From assembly GCF_022695595.1 (NCBI RefSeq), contig NZ_CP074380.1:3670001-3734000 (forward strand): 64,000 nucleotides of DNA, given 5' to 3'. This DNA is from Streptomyces sp. MST-110588. Its GTDB lineage: Bacteria; Actinomycetota; Actinomycetes; Streptomycetales; Streptomycetaceae. Below, piece by piece: positions 29,424 through 38,270 of this stretch (positions within the stretch are counted from its first letter, which is position 1; each line of letters begins with the position of its first letter). The notes beneath the pieces are model-generated. The model was not told the DNA's origin, ran no database searches, and saw only the letters and a list, made by a program, of their open reading frames with translations. A program made the translations under genes and the position numbers.

Positions 29424-29484
29424 CGCGCCGCGATATGTGGGTGGGGGACAACAGCGGCTACCGCCCGATGAGCATGGCCTGCGC

Positions 29485-29513
29485 GGGACCGCCCCCGCGC
29501 GTGCGGGGACCAC
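29485..29513 (-). CRISPR. solitary type I-E-like CRISPR repeat with leader
   Basis: The 29-nt GGGACCGCCCCCGCGCGTGC...GGGGACCAC differs from the array repeat at 52709-53165 only at a few internal bases. It is followed at 29514-29570 by a leader-like stretch sharing TGACCTG and the 16-nt GTTTTTGCTTACTTTC with the leader of that array. That 16-mer lies 38 nt from the repeat here and 37 nt there. One 32-nt spacer-sized segment (29453-29484) and a poor repeat-like sequence (29424-29452, ending GGGGGACAAC) lie on the leader-distal side. Confidence 0.8.
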
Positions 29514-29570
29514 CAGGAATTGACCTGCGGTTCTGTTCGTCGGGCAGGCTGTTTTTGCTTACTTTCGCGG
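29514..29570 (-). promoter_or_regulatory. CRISPR leader of the solitary repeat
   Basis: It contains GTTTTTGCTTACTTTC at 29551-29566, identical to 53202-53217 beside the main array. This conserved block would be the leader promoter/integration motif reading to the left. Confidence 0.7.
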
Positions 29571-29722
29571 AGGCCGGCATCGCGGTCAATCAGCGCGCAT
29601 CACGCCCCTGGCCGGTCCGAGGCCGACGCTCGTGCTCGCCGCCGGGTGGCAGGAAGCAGCGGACGGCGGCTGGTGGTGGTAAAACGGGTGCGTTTCGGAA
29701 GTTTGGTTGTAAAGGTGGGGGC

Positions 29723-31015
29723 ATGAGTACTTCGCAAGGTGCCGCTTTTGATCACGGGCCGGATTCCGTATCCGGGGCAGATTCCGATTTCGGCGCAGGG
29801 GCCGGCTCTCCAGGGGAGTGGGTAAGTACGCCCGTCACCGCGGACTTGGTCCGTGGGGCGTTGGAGTTGGAGCGTACGGAGCGCGGCGTGCTGCCGCACC
29901 GGTTGCCCGGGTGGGCGCGGGCGCAGTGTTCCGATGGTCAGTTGGCGATGGTGGAGTCGCAGCCGTCGGGCGTACGGCTGGTGTTCCGTACCCGGGCCAC
30001 CGCCGTCGAACTGGACACGCTGCCCACCAAGCGGGTCTACGTGGGCGCCCCGCCCCTTCCGGACGGCGTGTACGACCTGCTCGTCGACGGCCGCCCGGCC
30101 GGGCAGGCGACTGTGCCGGGCGGGAACACCCTGGTCATCGACATGACCGCCGGGACCGCCGAGCACCGGGCCGGCCCGTCCGGTACCGTCCGCTTCGCCG
30201 GCCTGGCCGACGGCGTCAAGGACGTCGAGATCTGGCTGCCGCACAACGAGACGACCGAAATCCTCGCCCTGCGCACGGACGCTCCCATCGAGCCGGTGCC
30301 GCCCGGGGACCGCAGGGTGTGGCTGCACCACGGCAGTTCGATCAGCCACGGATCGGACGCCGCGAGCCCCACCACCACCTGGCCCGCACTGGCCGCCGGG
30401 CTCGGCGGCGTGGAGCTGATCAATCTGGGCCTGGGCGGCAGCGCCCTGCTCGACCCGTTCACCGCCCGTACGCTGCGGGACACCCCTGCCGACCTGATCA
30501 GTGTCAAGATCGGCATCAATCTCGTCAACGCCGACGTGATGCGGCTGCGCGCCTTCACCCCGGCGGTGCACGGTTTCCTCGACACCATCCGCGAGGGGCA
30601 CCCGACCACCCCACTGCTGGTCGTCTCGCCCATCTACTGCGCCATCCACGAGGACACTCCGGGCCCCAGCGCTCCGGACTTCAGCACCATCGGTGAGGGA
30701 AGGCTCCAGTTCCGGGCGGCGGGCGACCCGGCGGAACGGGCCGCCGGGAAGCTGACGCTCAACGTCATCCGGGACGAGCTGAGCCGCCTGGTGAAGCAGC
30801 GGGCGACCGACGATCCGAACCTGCATCTCCTCGACGGCCGCGACCTCTACGGCGAGGCGGACTTCGCCGAGTTGCCGCTGCCCGATCAGCTCCACCCGGA
30901 CGCCGCGACCCACCGCCGCATCGGCGAGCGCTTCGCCGCCCTGGCCTTTGGGCCGAGCGGGCCGTTCACCGACGGCCCGTTCACCGACGGCCCGTCCACC
31001 GACGAGCCTGCCTGA
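29723..31015 (+). CDS. SGNH/GDSL-family esterase or hydrolase
   Basis: 430 residues; the ATG at 29723 follows AAAGGTGGGG. An N-terminal beta-sandwich of about 190 residues (RLVFRTRATAVELDTLPTKR) precedes an SGNH hydrolase. Block I Ser is in HHGSSISHG, Gly/Asn blocks are in NLGLGGSALL and GINLVNADV, and the catalytic Asp/His are in LPDQLHPDAATHRRI. This two-domain layout resembles CE3/CE2-like carbohydrate esterases, but no signal peptide is seen, so it probably acts in the cytoplasm. The C-terminus is an FTDGP repeat. Confidence 0.87.
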   Translation: MSTSQGAAFDHGPDSVSGADSDFGAGAGSPGEWVSTPVTADLVRGALELERTERGVLPHRLPGWARAQCSDGQLAMVESQPSGVRLVFRTRATAVELDTLPTKRVYVGAPPLPDGVYDLLVDGRPAGQATVPGGNTLVIDMTAGTAEHRAGPSGTVRFAGLADGVKDVEIWLPHNETTEILALRTDAPIEPVPPGDRRVWLHHGSSISHGSDAASPTTTWPALAAGLGGVELINLGLGGSALLDPFTARTLRDTPADLISVKIGINLVNADVMRLRAFTPAVHGFLDTIREGHPTTPLLVVSPIYCAIHEDTPGPSAPDFSTIGEGRLQFRAAGDPAERAAGKLTLNVIRDELSRLVKQRATDDPNLHLLDGRDLYGEADFAELPLPDQLHPDAATHRRIGERFAALAFGPSGPFTDGPFTDGPSTDEPA

Positions 31016-31023
31016 TCGCTTCG

Positions 31024-31068
31024 AAAAAAAGCCGAAGCCCCAAATCCGGTTGGGGCTTCGGCTTTTTT
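31024..31068. terminator. bidirectional terminator between convergent genes
   Basis: AAAAAAAGCCGAAGCCCCAA / TTGGGGCTTCGGCTTTTTT forms a near-perfect hairpin with A and T runs on both sides. It can stop both the SGNH hydrolase gene and the facing membrane-protein gene. Confidence 0.95.
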
Positions 31069-31101
31069 CGAAGGCGGTCAGGCACTCAAACCGTCGGGCC
31101 G

Positions 31102-31656
31102 TCAGTGGTTGCGGCGGCGGAACGCTTTTCGAATGAAGTGGACGATCAGCCAGATGACCAGGATCACCAGGACCAGGACGACCACGAGCACGATGATCAG
31201 GAAGATGCCGAGCTTCTGGAAGAAGCCGCGCTTCTTCTTCTCCTTCTTCTTCGGCTTGGATTCCTCGGACTTCGACTTCGACTTCGAGTCGGCGCTCGTC
31301 CCGTAGTTCAGCGCCGAGGTGACGTGGGAGGCGGAGGCGGAGAGCCGCGATCCGGAGTGGTCGGACGCGGTAGTGGCAGCCGCGACGGCCTTTGAGGAGC
31401 TCTGGAGCGTCGCCGGGGCGGCCGTGGCCGGGGCCGCTGCCATGAGGCCCAGGACAAAGGCCAGGAGTACGGCCGCGGCACGGCGCGGAGAGCGCGGGGC
31501 GCGGCAGGCGCGCGTATCAGCGGTGCGCTGGTTCTGAGCGGCCACGGTTACGGCAGCGGTCGCAGTCGCAGCCCGAGTCGCAGTCGCGGCCCGAGTCGCA
31601 GTCGCGGCCCGAGTCGCAGTCGTGGTGCCCGCGGTGGTGGACGTGCTGGTGGTCAT
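31102..31656 (-). CDS. membrane protein with repeat-expanded N-terminus
   Basis: 184 residues from an ATG preceded by GGGGGAT. The first 35 residues are TATRAA repeats made by an 18-bp DNA repeat. A signal-like helix follows (AAAVLLAFVLGLMAAAPATA), then a Ser-rich stretch, a Lys-rich patch (SKPKKKEKKKRGFF) and a strong C-terminal membrane helix (LIIVLVVVLVLVILVIWLIV) with a basic end. The function is unknown. It is separated from tatA by 25 bp and may be the second gene of that unit. Confidence 0.65.
   Translation of the reverse strand: MTTSTSTTAGTTTATRAATATRAATATRAATATAAVTVAAQNQRTADTRACRAPRSPRRAAAVLLAFVLGLMAAAPATAAPATLQSSSKAVAAATTASDHSGSRLSASASHVTSALNYGTSADSKSKSKSEESKPKKKEKKKRGFFQKLGIFLIIVLVVVLVLVILVIWLIVHFIRKAFRRRNH
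31563..31616. repeat. three 18-bp tandem repeats
   Basis: CAGTCGCRGCCCGAGTCG is repeated three times in frame and encodes the TATRAA units of the membrane protein. Confidence 0.9.
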
Positions 31657-31681
31657 GGGTATCCCCCTTGGGTTTGATGCG

Positions 31682-31984
31682 TCACCCAGTATGGGGGGTG
31701 TCCGAGGTGGCCGAGTGGGGACGGGGGTCCGGCGCCGGGGACGGCAGCGGGGCCGGCGGCGCCGTGACCGGCGGCGTCGCGGACGTCGACGGAGCCTCAG
31801 GCTTCGGCGTGGCTTCGGAGTTCGCCGGGGCTTCGGACTTCATGGCGCGGGTCTCGCTCTTGAAGATCCGCAGCGATTTGCCCAGCGCGCGAGCGGTGTC
31901 CGGCAGCTTCTTGGAGCCGAACAGCAGGATCACCACCAGGACCACGATCAGCAGGTGCCAGGGCTCCAGCCCGTTGCGCAGCAT
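31682..31984 (-). CDS. tatA: TatA/TatE-type twin-arginine translocase subunit
   Basis: 100 residues. The short N-terminal membrane helix ([20 protein letters not shown]) ends in the FGxKKLP hinge of TatA. The amphipathic helix [16 protein letters not shown] follows, then a Pro/Ala-rich tail. TatA forms the pore for folded twin-arginine substrates. tatB and tatC are not adjacent, so this may be an additional TatA copy. It is divergent from the LCP gene (129 bp). Confidence 0.9.
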   Translation of the reverse strand: MLRNGLEPWHLLIVVLVVILLFGSKKLPDTARALGKSLRIFKSETRAMKSEAPANSEATPKPEAPSTSATPPVTAPPAPLPSPAPDPRPHSATSDTPHTG

Positions 31985-32113
31985 GCCGGTACGTCCTCTC
32001 TCTCGTCTCTCGTCCTCGCCCTTGATCAAAGTTGCTACATTGCGCAACTATACAACCAAGGGTCGGTGCGAACCGTCTTCTTCTGTGAGAAGCCGCGCGG
32101 ATGGGGTGCACGA

Positions 32114-33781
32114 ATGTCAGCAAGCAGCCACAAAGCAGCGGACGGACACGGAGACGGACGCGGCGGACGGAACGGCCACGGCAACGGCAGCGGCAGCGGC
32201 AGCGGCAGCGGCGGGCGACGGCCCTGGAGGGTTCTGGGGGTCCTGGCCGCGGCTCTCCTCGTACTGATCGTCGCGGGCGCCGGCTGGGTCTACCTCAAAC
32301 TCGACGGCAACATCTCCGTCTTCGACGCGGACGGGGTCAGCCCACAGCGCCCCGGCACGGGCGCGGGCGGCCAGAACATCCTGGTCATCGGCTCGGACTC
32401 GCGGTCGGGCGGCAACCGCGCACTCGGCGGCGGCAAGGAGGAGATCGGCCGCTCGGACACCGCGTTCCTGCTGCACATATACGGTGACAGCAAGCATGCC
32501 GTCGCCGTGTCGATACCCCGGGACGCCCTCGTCGCCCTGCCGCCGTGCCGGCTGCCCGACGGGCGGTGGACCGCGCCGCGCGCCCAGGCGATGTTCAACT
32601 CGGCCTTCTCGGTGGGCGGTACGGCCAAGGGCAACCCCGCCTGCACGCAGAACACCGTCGAGAAGATGGCCGGCGTACGGGTCGACCACACCGTGGTCGT
32701 CGACTTCGAGGGCTTCTCGAAGCTGACCTCCGCCGTCGGCGGCGTACCGGTGTGTCTGCCCAAGGACGTGTACGAGGGCGACCTCAACCCGCACCTCGGC
32801 TCGCCCGGCAAGCGCATCTTCGCCAAGGGGCCGCAGACCGTCTCGGGACAGCGGGCGCTGGATTACGTACGCATCCGGCACGGTATCGGCGACGGCTCCG
32901 ACATCGGCCGCATCCGGCGCCAGCAGGCGTTCGTCGGCAGCCTGATCAAAAAGGTCAAGGAGCAGGGCCTGAACCCGGCCACCCTGCTGCCGCTCGCCGA
33001 CGCGGCCACCAAGTCCATGACCGTGGACCCGGGCCTGGACTCGGCCGACAAGCTGCTGTCGTTCGCGATGTCGCTGAAGGACATCGATCTGCACAACACC
33101 AAGTTCGTGACGGTGCCCTGGCGTTACCAGGGGGAGCGGGTGGCCGTCGTGCAGTCGCAGGCGGACGAGCTGTGGGCGGCCATCAAGGCGGACCGGGCCA
33201 TCGGCGGTTCCTCGTCCGCCGGCTCGTCCGCCGGCTCGGGCGGTGGTTCCGGCACCGGTCCGGCCGGTGACGCGACGTCCGGTACGGCTTCCGGCTCCGG
33301 CCCCGCCTCCGGGTCGGCTGCGGCTCCCGGCCACGGAGCCATGCCCGGCCGGGGCATCAGCGTCGCCGTCTACAACGGGACCACGACGACTGGTTTGGCG
33401 GCCCGCGCGGCCGACCGGCTGCGCGCCGACGGCTTCACCGTCACCACCGCCACGACCGCGCGCTCCCAGGACCACGCCACCACCGTGGTCGAGTACGGCG
33501 CGGGCGAGGAGGCCCGGGCGGCGGTCGTCGCCGGCAGCCTGGCCAGCGCGAAGATGGTCCGCGTCGGCCCTCCCGGCATCAGGGTCGTGCTCGGTCGTAC
33601 GTACGTGGCCGAGGCCGGTGCTGGGGCCGAGGCCGGTGCTGGAGCCGGGGGCGGAGCCGATGCCGGGAGCCGGGCAGACGGTACGGCCACTGCCGCACCC
33701 GGAGCCGGCGCCTCCAAGGCGAACGGCGGCAAGGTGCGCTCGGCCGACGACGACATCTGTTCGGGCCTGTCCTACGGGTGA
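32114..33781 (+). CDS. LytR-CpsA-Psr (LCP) ligase with LytR_C domain
   Basis: 555 residues. A cytoplasmic Gly/Ser/Asn-rich start precedes one membrane helix (VLGVLAAALLVLIVAGAGWVY). The LCP domain (about 85-300) has conserved SDSRSGGNR, RSDTAFLLHI, SIPRDALV and RIRHGIGDGSDIGRIRRQQAF (family R/D residues for pyrophosphate-lipid binding). A Ser/Gly linker leads to a LytR_C domain (about 415-500, ISVAVYNGTTTTGLAARAAD). LCP enzymes attach teichoic acid-type or other glycopolymers to peptidoglycan outside the membrane. Confidence 0.93.
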   Translation: MSASSHKAADGHGDGRGGRNGHGNGSGSGSGSGGRRPWRVLGVLAAALLVLIVAGAGWVYLKLDGNISVFDADGVSPQRPGTGAGGQNILVIGSDSRSGGNRALGGGKEEIGRSDTAFLLHIYGDSKHAVAVSIPRDALVALPPCRLPDGRWTAPRAQAMFNSAFSVGGTAKGNPACTQNTVEKMAGVRVDHTVVVDFEGFSKLTSAVGGVPVCLPKDVYEGDLNPHLGSPGKRIFAKGPQTVSGQRALDYVRIRHGIGDGSDIGRIRRQQAFVGSLIKKVKEQGLNPATLLPLADAATKSMTVDPGLDSADKLLSFAMSLKDIDLHNTKFVTVPWRYQGERVAVVQSQADELWAAIKADRAIGGSSSAGSSAGSGGGSGTGPAGDATSGTASGSGPASGSAAAPGHGAMPGRGISVAVYNGTTTTGLAARAADRLRADGFTVTTATTARSQDHATTVVEYGAGEEARAAVVAGSLASAKMVRVGPPGIRVVLGRTYVAEAGAGAEAGAGAGGGADAGSRADGTATAAPGAGASKANGGKVRSADDDICSGLSYG

Positions 33782-33789
33782 GGCACCCC

Positions 33790-33823
33790 TTACAGGTGCC
33801 TGCGGGTTACAGGTGCCTGCGGG
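33790..33823. repeat. exact 17-bp tandem duplication at a gene end
   Basis: TTACAGGTGCCTGCGGG occurs twice back to back (33790-33806 and 33807-33823). The TAA of the P-type ATPase lies in the second copy. Confidence 0.9.
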
Positions 33824-36800
33824 CGCGGACGCCCCGGCGCGTCCCGGCCACCGCCAGCGCCAAGGCGGCACCGTACAGTCCCAGGACACCCGCCAGCAGC
33901 GGGTAATAGAGGAGCGGCGGTGCCGCCATGCCCAGGGCCGGGCCCAGTGGTGACAGCGGCAGCAGTACGCCGATGGCGGCGAGCGCGCAGGCGGCGGGGC
34001 GGACCGGCCCGTGTCCGAGCCAACGGGACGTACGGCCACGGTCTTCCATACGGCTACGGCCTGCCGTACGGCCACGGCCACAGTCCTCCGTACGGCCACG
34101 GCCTGCCGTACGCAGCAGATACATCACCAGCGCCTGCGTGAGCAGATTCTCGGTGAACCACCCGGCGTGGAAAGCCGCTTGGCCGCCCGGGGAACCGGTG
34201 TCACCCGCACCGTGCACCGCCGTCGCCAGGATGCCGAAGGTGGCGAGGTCGGCGGCGGCGTTGAGCAGGCCGAAGCCGGTGAGGAAGCGCAGCAGACGGG
34301 CGGGGCGCAGCGCCATGGGCCCGCGCAGCGCGGCGGGGTCCGGCCGGTCGAAGGCGAAGGCGAGCTGGACGGCGTCGAAGCACAGGTTCTGCACCAGGAC
34401 CTGCGCCGGGAGCATCGGCAGGAAGGGCAGCAGCAGCCCCGCGGCGAGCATCGCGATGACGTTGCCGAGGTTGGAGGAGAGGGTGCCGCGCAGGTACGTG
34501 GTGATGTTGGCGGTGCTGTGCCGGCCGGCCTCGATCGCCCGGCCGATGGCGCTCAGGTCCTTGGAGGCGAGCACCACATCGGCCGTCTCGCGCGCCGTGT
34601 CGACGGCGTCGCGGGGGCAGATTCCCACGTCGGCGGCGTACAGCGCGGGCAGGTCGTTGACGCCGTCGCCCAGGAAGCCGACGGTGCTCCCTTCCGTACG
34701 CAGCACACCGACGATCCGCGCCTTGTGCTCGGGCGTACAGCGCGCGAACGCCGTGGTCCGGGCGGCGAGGCGGGCCAGTTCCTGATCGGTCAGGCCGTCG
34801 ATCCGATCGGCGTTGACCACGGAGACCGGGACCGGGACCGGCCCTGAGCCCGAACCCACGCCCGGGCTCGAACCCACGTCCGAGCCCGGCCCCGGCTCCG
34901 CATCCGGCCCCGTTCCCAGGCCCAGGTCGCGGCAGACCCGTGCCACGGTCCCCGGGTGGTCGCCGGTGAGGACCTTCACCGCCACACCACGTCGGGCCAG
35001 TGCCGCCGACGCCTCGGCGGCGGTGGGCGCGAGGGCGTCCCGCAGTCCGATGAAACCGACGAGGGTCAGGCCGTACTCGTCGGCCGGGGTACAGGAGCGA
35101 GGGCGCGCGGGCTGCTCGGCCAGTGCCACGGCCAGCAGCCGCAGGCCGTCGGCGGCCCGCTCCTCGACGAGCCTGGTCAGCCGGGCGCGGGCGGCGTCGT
35201 CCAGTTCGCTGTCCGCCCACTCACCGTGCCACGGAACGCCGTGCTGCGACTCGCCGTGCTGCAACTCGTCGTGCTGCGACTCGTCGTCCTGGCCGGTGGC
35301 CCGTACGCGTACCCGTACACAGCGCGCGAGGACCTCCTCGGGGGCGCCTTTGACGACGAGGGTGTACGGGCGCGCGCGGGGGCGTGTACGCCGTTGCGTA
35401 CGCCCGGAGGCCGTACTGACACCGGAATCGGAGCCGGAACCGCAGCCGGAGCCGGAACCTGGGCCGATCACCGCGTCCGCCCACACCCGGGCTCCCGGCT
35501 GTCGCGAGGCGCCCGGATGATCCAGGGGAACCGGGGAGTCCACGGGGTCCAGAGCAACAGGCCGTCGCACCACCGCCGAGGAGATACGGCGGACCGGGTC
35601 GAACGGCAGCGCGGCCACACCGTCGTACGCGGCCGGGTCCGGCCTGCCCCCGCCGGCCACCACCGCCTCCTCCCTTGCTTCCGCACCCGCTTCCGCTTCC
35701 ACCTCCGCCTCCGCCTCCGCCGCGTCGAGGATCGCCTCGTCCAGGGCGTCCGGTACGGGCAGGTCGGCGAGCTGGAGCGTCCACAAGCTGTTGACCGCCG
35801 CCCAGTGCAGCGCGTCCGGGCCGGGCCGGCCGTCCGGGTCGAGGGAGCAGTCCAGGACGGGGCGGTCCTGGGTGAGGGTGCCGGTCTTGTCCGTACAGAG
35901 CACGTCGACCGCGCCGAGGTCGTGCAGTGCGGGCAGCCGCTTGACGATCACCTCGCCGCCGCGCGCCAGCCGCGCCGCGCCACGGGCCAGCGCGGCGGTG
36001 ACGACGACCGGCAGCATCTCGGGCGTCAGCCCGACCGCCACCGCGACGGCGAACGGCAGCGTCTCCAGCCCGCGCCCGCGCAGCGCGGCGTCGGCCATCA
36101 GCACCAGCGGCGGGGTCAGCAGCATGAAGCGGATCAGGATCCAGGAGACGCCGTTCACGGAACGGTCGAACGCGCTCTCCCGGCGCCGCCGCGCGGGGCT
36201 GCCGGACGCCGCCCGGTGGCTGTCGGCCAGGGCGGTACGCGCGCCGGTCGCCAGCACCACTCCGGTACCGCTGCCGGACACCACACCGCTGCCCTGGAAA
36301 CAGAGGTGCGGCTGTTCGAACAGGTTCGCGGCTGCCGGTGGCGCGTCGACCGCGCGTTTGGGCACCGGCGCGGACTCGCCGGTCAGCGCGGCCTGGCGCA
36401 CGGTGAGGCCGGTCGCGCGGAGCAGCCGCAGGTCCGCAGGGATCACGTCACCTGGCGCGAGGCGGACCACATCACCCGGGACGAGCTGGTCGACGGGAAT
36501 TTCCCGAAACGATTCCGCGGGCGGGACGGCCGAGGTGGGCGTATCCGGTGGACCGGCGGGGCGGCGCGCTACCGACGCCGTATCGGGCAGCAGCTCGCGC
36601 AGCGCTTCCGTGGCACGCTCGGCCCGGTACTCCCCGCCGGCCCGCAGCACACAGCTCACCACGACCAGGACGCCGATCACGCAGGCCGTGCCCCAGGAGG
36701 CGACGGCCGCCGAGACCAGGGCCAGACAGAGCAGCACCGTCGTGAACGGGTCGCGCAGACTGCGCAGGAACCGCCGGAGCCGGCCGGCGCGGCGCCGGGC

Positions 36801-37190
36801 CACGAGCGTGTTCTCGCCGTGGCGCGCGAGACGCTCCTCGGCCTGCGCCTCCGTCAGTCCGCGCGGCCCGCTCTCCAGCAGCCGCAGCACTTCCAGGGTC
36901 GTGAGCGCGGTGGACGATACGGGTGAGGTTGCGGTGGCAGGTGCGGTTGCGGGTGCAGTTGAGGTGGCGGGTGCGGTCGAAGCGGTGGATGTGGCTGAGG
37001 GGGCGAGGGAGGCGAATCCGGCGCCCGGCCCACGTACGTCATCGACCCGCTCCGTACGACCTCCGAAGCCGATGCCAGTGCCAGTGCCAGTGCCGGAGTC
37101 GGTGCCGGAGCCGGTCCCGGCCGCCGTGACCTCGTCAGGCGCCCAGACCACGGACTCGTCCCGGCACCGCGCGTCCGTCGCTACCGTCAA
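33807..37190 (-). CDS. magnesium-type P-type ATPase with long N-terminal extension
   Basis: A P3B-like cation ATPase similar to MgtA. The phosphorylation loop is CTDKTGTLTQDRP, the actuator motif is ALTGESAPVPKR, and the hinge is FLGDGVNDLPALYAADVGI. An N-terminal cation-ATPase domain starts near residue 95, and helices at both ends span the membrane. At up to 1127 aa it exceeds the usual about 900: an N-terminal Gly/Thr/Ala-rich tract and internal Glu/Ala- and Gly/Ser-rich inserts account for this. The start is uncertain: TTG at 37190 (used) or GTG at 37151. Either lies inside the 3' end of the ArsR gene, suggesting coupling and metal-responsive control. Confidence 0.9.
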   Translation of the reverse strand: MTVATDARCRDESVVWAPDEVTAAGTGSGTDSGTGTGTGIGFGGRTERVDDVRGPGAGFASLAPSATSTASTAPATSTAPATAPATATSPVSSTALTTLEVLRLLESGPRGLTEAQAEERLARHGENTLVARRRAGRLRRFLRSLRDPFTTVLLCLALVSAAVASWGTACVIGVLVVVSCVLRAGGEYRAERATEALRELLPDTASVARRPAGPPDTPTSAVPPAESFREIPVDQLVPGDVVRLAPGDVIPADLRLLRATGLTVRQAALTGESAPVPKRAVDAPPAAANLFEQPHLCFQGSGVVSGSGTGVVLATGARTALADSHRAASGSPARRRRESAFDRSVNGVSWILIRFMLLTPPLVLMADAALRGRGLETLPFAVAVAVGLTPEMLPVVVTAALARGAARLARGGEVIVKRLPALHDLGAVDVLCTDKTGTLTQDRPVLDCSLDPDGRPGPDALHWAAVNSLWTLQLADLPVPDALDEAILDAAEAEAEVEAEAGAEAREEAVVAGGGRPDPAAYDGVAALPFDPVRRISSAVVRRPVALDPVDSPVPLDHPGASRQPGARVWADAVIGPGSGSGCGSGSDSGVSTASGRTQRRTRPRARPYTLVVKGAPEEVLARCVRVRVRATGQDDESQHDELQHGESQHGVPWHGEWADSELDDAARARLTRLVEERAADGLRLLAVALAEQPARPRSCTPADEYGLTLVGFIGLRDALAPTAAEASAALARRGVAVKVLTGDHPGTVARVCRDLGLGTGPDAEPGPGSDVGSSPGVGSGSGPVPVPVSVVNADRIDGLTDQELARLAARTTAFARCTPEHKARIVGVLRTEGSTVGFLGDGVNDLPALYAADVGICPRDAVDTARETADVVLASKDLSAIGRAIEAGRHSTANITTYLRGTLSSNLGNVIAMLAAGLLLPFLPMLPAQVLVQNLCFDAVQLAFAFDRPDPAALRGPMALRPARLLRFLTGFGLLNAAADLATFGILATAVHGAGDTGSPGGQAAFHAGWFTENLLTQALVMYLLRTAGRGRTEDCGRGRTAGRSRMEDRGRTSRWLGHGPVRPAACALAAIGVLLPLSPLGPALGMAAPPLLYYPLLAGVLGLYGAALALAVAGTRRGVRARRHL

Positions 37191-37536
37191 GGCGATCGAC
37201 GCGATCGGCGAGCCGGCCGACCAGCATCCGTACCACCGACACCACGTCCGGATCGTCGACCAGGTACACCACCCGGCGCCCCTCCCGCCGGGACCGCACC
37301 AGACCCGCGAGCTTCAGCTTCGCCAGGTGCTGGCTCACCGCGGGCAGCGCGCCGCCCACCCGCGCGGCGAGGCCGGTCACATCGCTCTCGCCCTGGGCCA
37401 GTACCCATACGATGTGGAGCCGCGCGGGCGAGGCCAGCAGCCCGAAGGTCGCCGCCGCCTCCGTCAGTACCGCGGCGGAGGGATCCGTCAGTACCTCGGG
37501 GGACGGGTCCGTCACGTCCTCGACGCCTCTCGCCAC
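37135..37536 (-). CDS. ArsR-family regulator upstream of the P-type ATPase
   Basis: 133 residues; the GTG at 37536 has GGAGAG 6 nt upstream. The winged helix shows LLASPARLHIVWVLAQGESDVTGLAARVG, with recognition helix ALPAVSQHLAKLKLAGLVRSRR and wing GRRVVYLVDDPDVV (given in parts). No Cys is present; metal sensing would need Asp/His/Glu ligands such as DDPD or the C-terminal Asp residues. Its 3' end overlaps the ATPase start, so it probably represses this operon in response to a cation. Confidence 0.85.
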   Translation of the reverse strand: MARGVEDVTDPSPEVLTDPSAAVLTEAAATFGLLASPARLHIVWVLAQGESDVTGLAARVGGALPAVSQHLAKLKLAGLVRSRREGRRVVYLVDDPDVVSVVRMLVGRLADRVDRLDGSDGRAVPGRVRGLGA

Positions 37537-37588
37537 TGCCGCTCTCCGTCCGCCCGGGCCGTCGCCCTCACCCCCGAAAAGGCCCAGT

Positions 37589-37757
37589 CTAGGGCGTTTC
37601 TGATGGATCTCCGTGGAAGACGGAGCGGTGTTCGGTGCGTGCGCTCGGCGTGCGGTGTGAAGGGTCATGTGGCGGAGCCACCTGTCCCTTTGCGCCGTGC
37701 GGCGAGGGTGCGTGCCGGGCGTCGCGAGGCCGCGGAGATCCGTCAGAAGCGCCCTAG
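37589..37757. mobile_element. 169-bp MITE with 25-nt terminal inverted repeats
   Basis: The left end CTAGGGCGTTTCTGATGGATctccg (37589-37613) and the right end 37733-37757 are reverse complements at 23 of 25 positions. Both outer ends finish in CTAG, which fits a YTAR-type target duplication as used by IS5-group elements. The 119-bp interior has no transposase frame. It sits between the ArsR promoter region and the next gene set. Confidence 0.85.
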
Positions 37758-38270
37758 GGGCCCGGGAGCCGCTTCCCGGGGCACTCCCGGCAGCAGGGGA
37801 AACAAGGAGCACAAGGAGAACGAGGAACACGAGGGGGCACGGAAAGAGGCTCAGGTCGGGGGAAGCGGCACCGGGGGAACAGGCCGCCTCCCCCGTTGAG
37901 GGCCGGACCTCACAGTCCACGCCGGGCTCGGGGGAAGCCGCGGCGTGGACCCCGCAGCGAGGTCCTGTTCCCGGGCCCTGCGCGGACTCCTGCCAGATCC
38001 CGCGGGGCACACATCCATGCTGGGCCCCGGACGCCCGTCCGCCGAGCGGCAAAGGGCCCCGTCGGGCGGGTCATTGGTCCTTAAAGAGCGCATCAGTGCG
38101 AACGGCGCGTGACACAGCACGTGACACGGTTCCTGACACAGCGCGTGAGAGCAGAGTCTCAAACGCGCTGGTGATACGTGAGGGCTTTTGTGAGGCAGGT
38201 GTGGTTAGACTCGCCCGTCCGTGCAGGGTGCCGGGGAGGCGCACGCATTGCCGTAGGGGAGACGGAGCAG
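37758..38270. other. gene-poor interval right of the MITE
   Basis: About 510 bp in which no frame has coding character on either strand. It holds purine-rich AACAAGGAGCACAAGGAGAACG repeats near 37800 (units of about 10-12 nt). Near 38105-38150 the motif CGTGACACAGC recurs imperfectly three times. The promoter of the small membrane protein gene must lie near its right end. Confidence 0.5.

Noticed and set aside
37135..38052. Longer ArsR with an N-terminus extending across the MITE
   Set aside because: The in-frame extension passes through the inverted-repeat element; the GTG at 37536 has a proper ribosome site.
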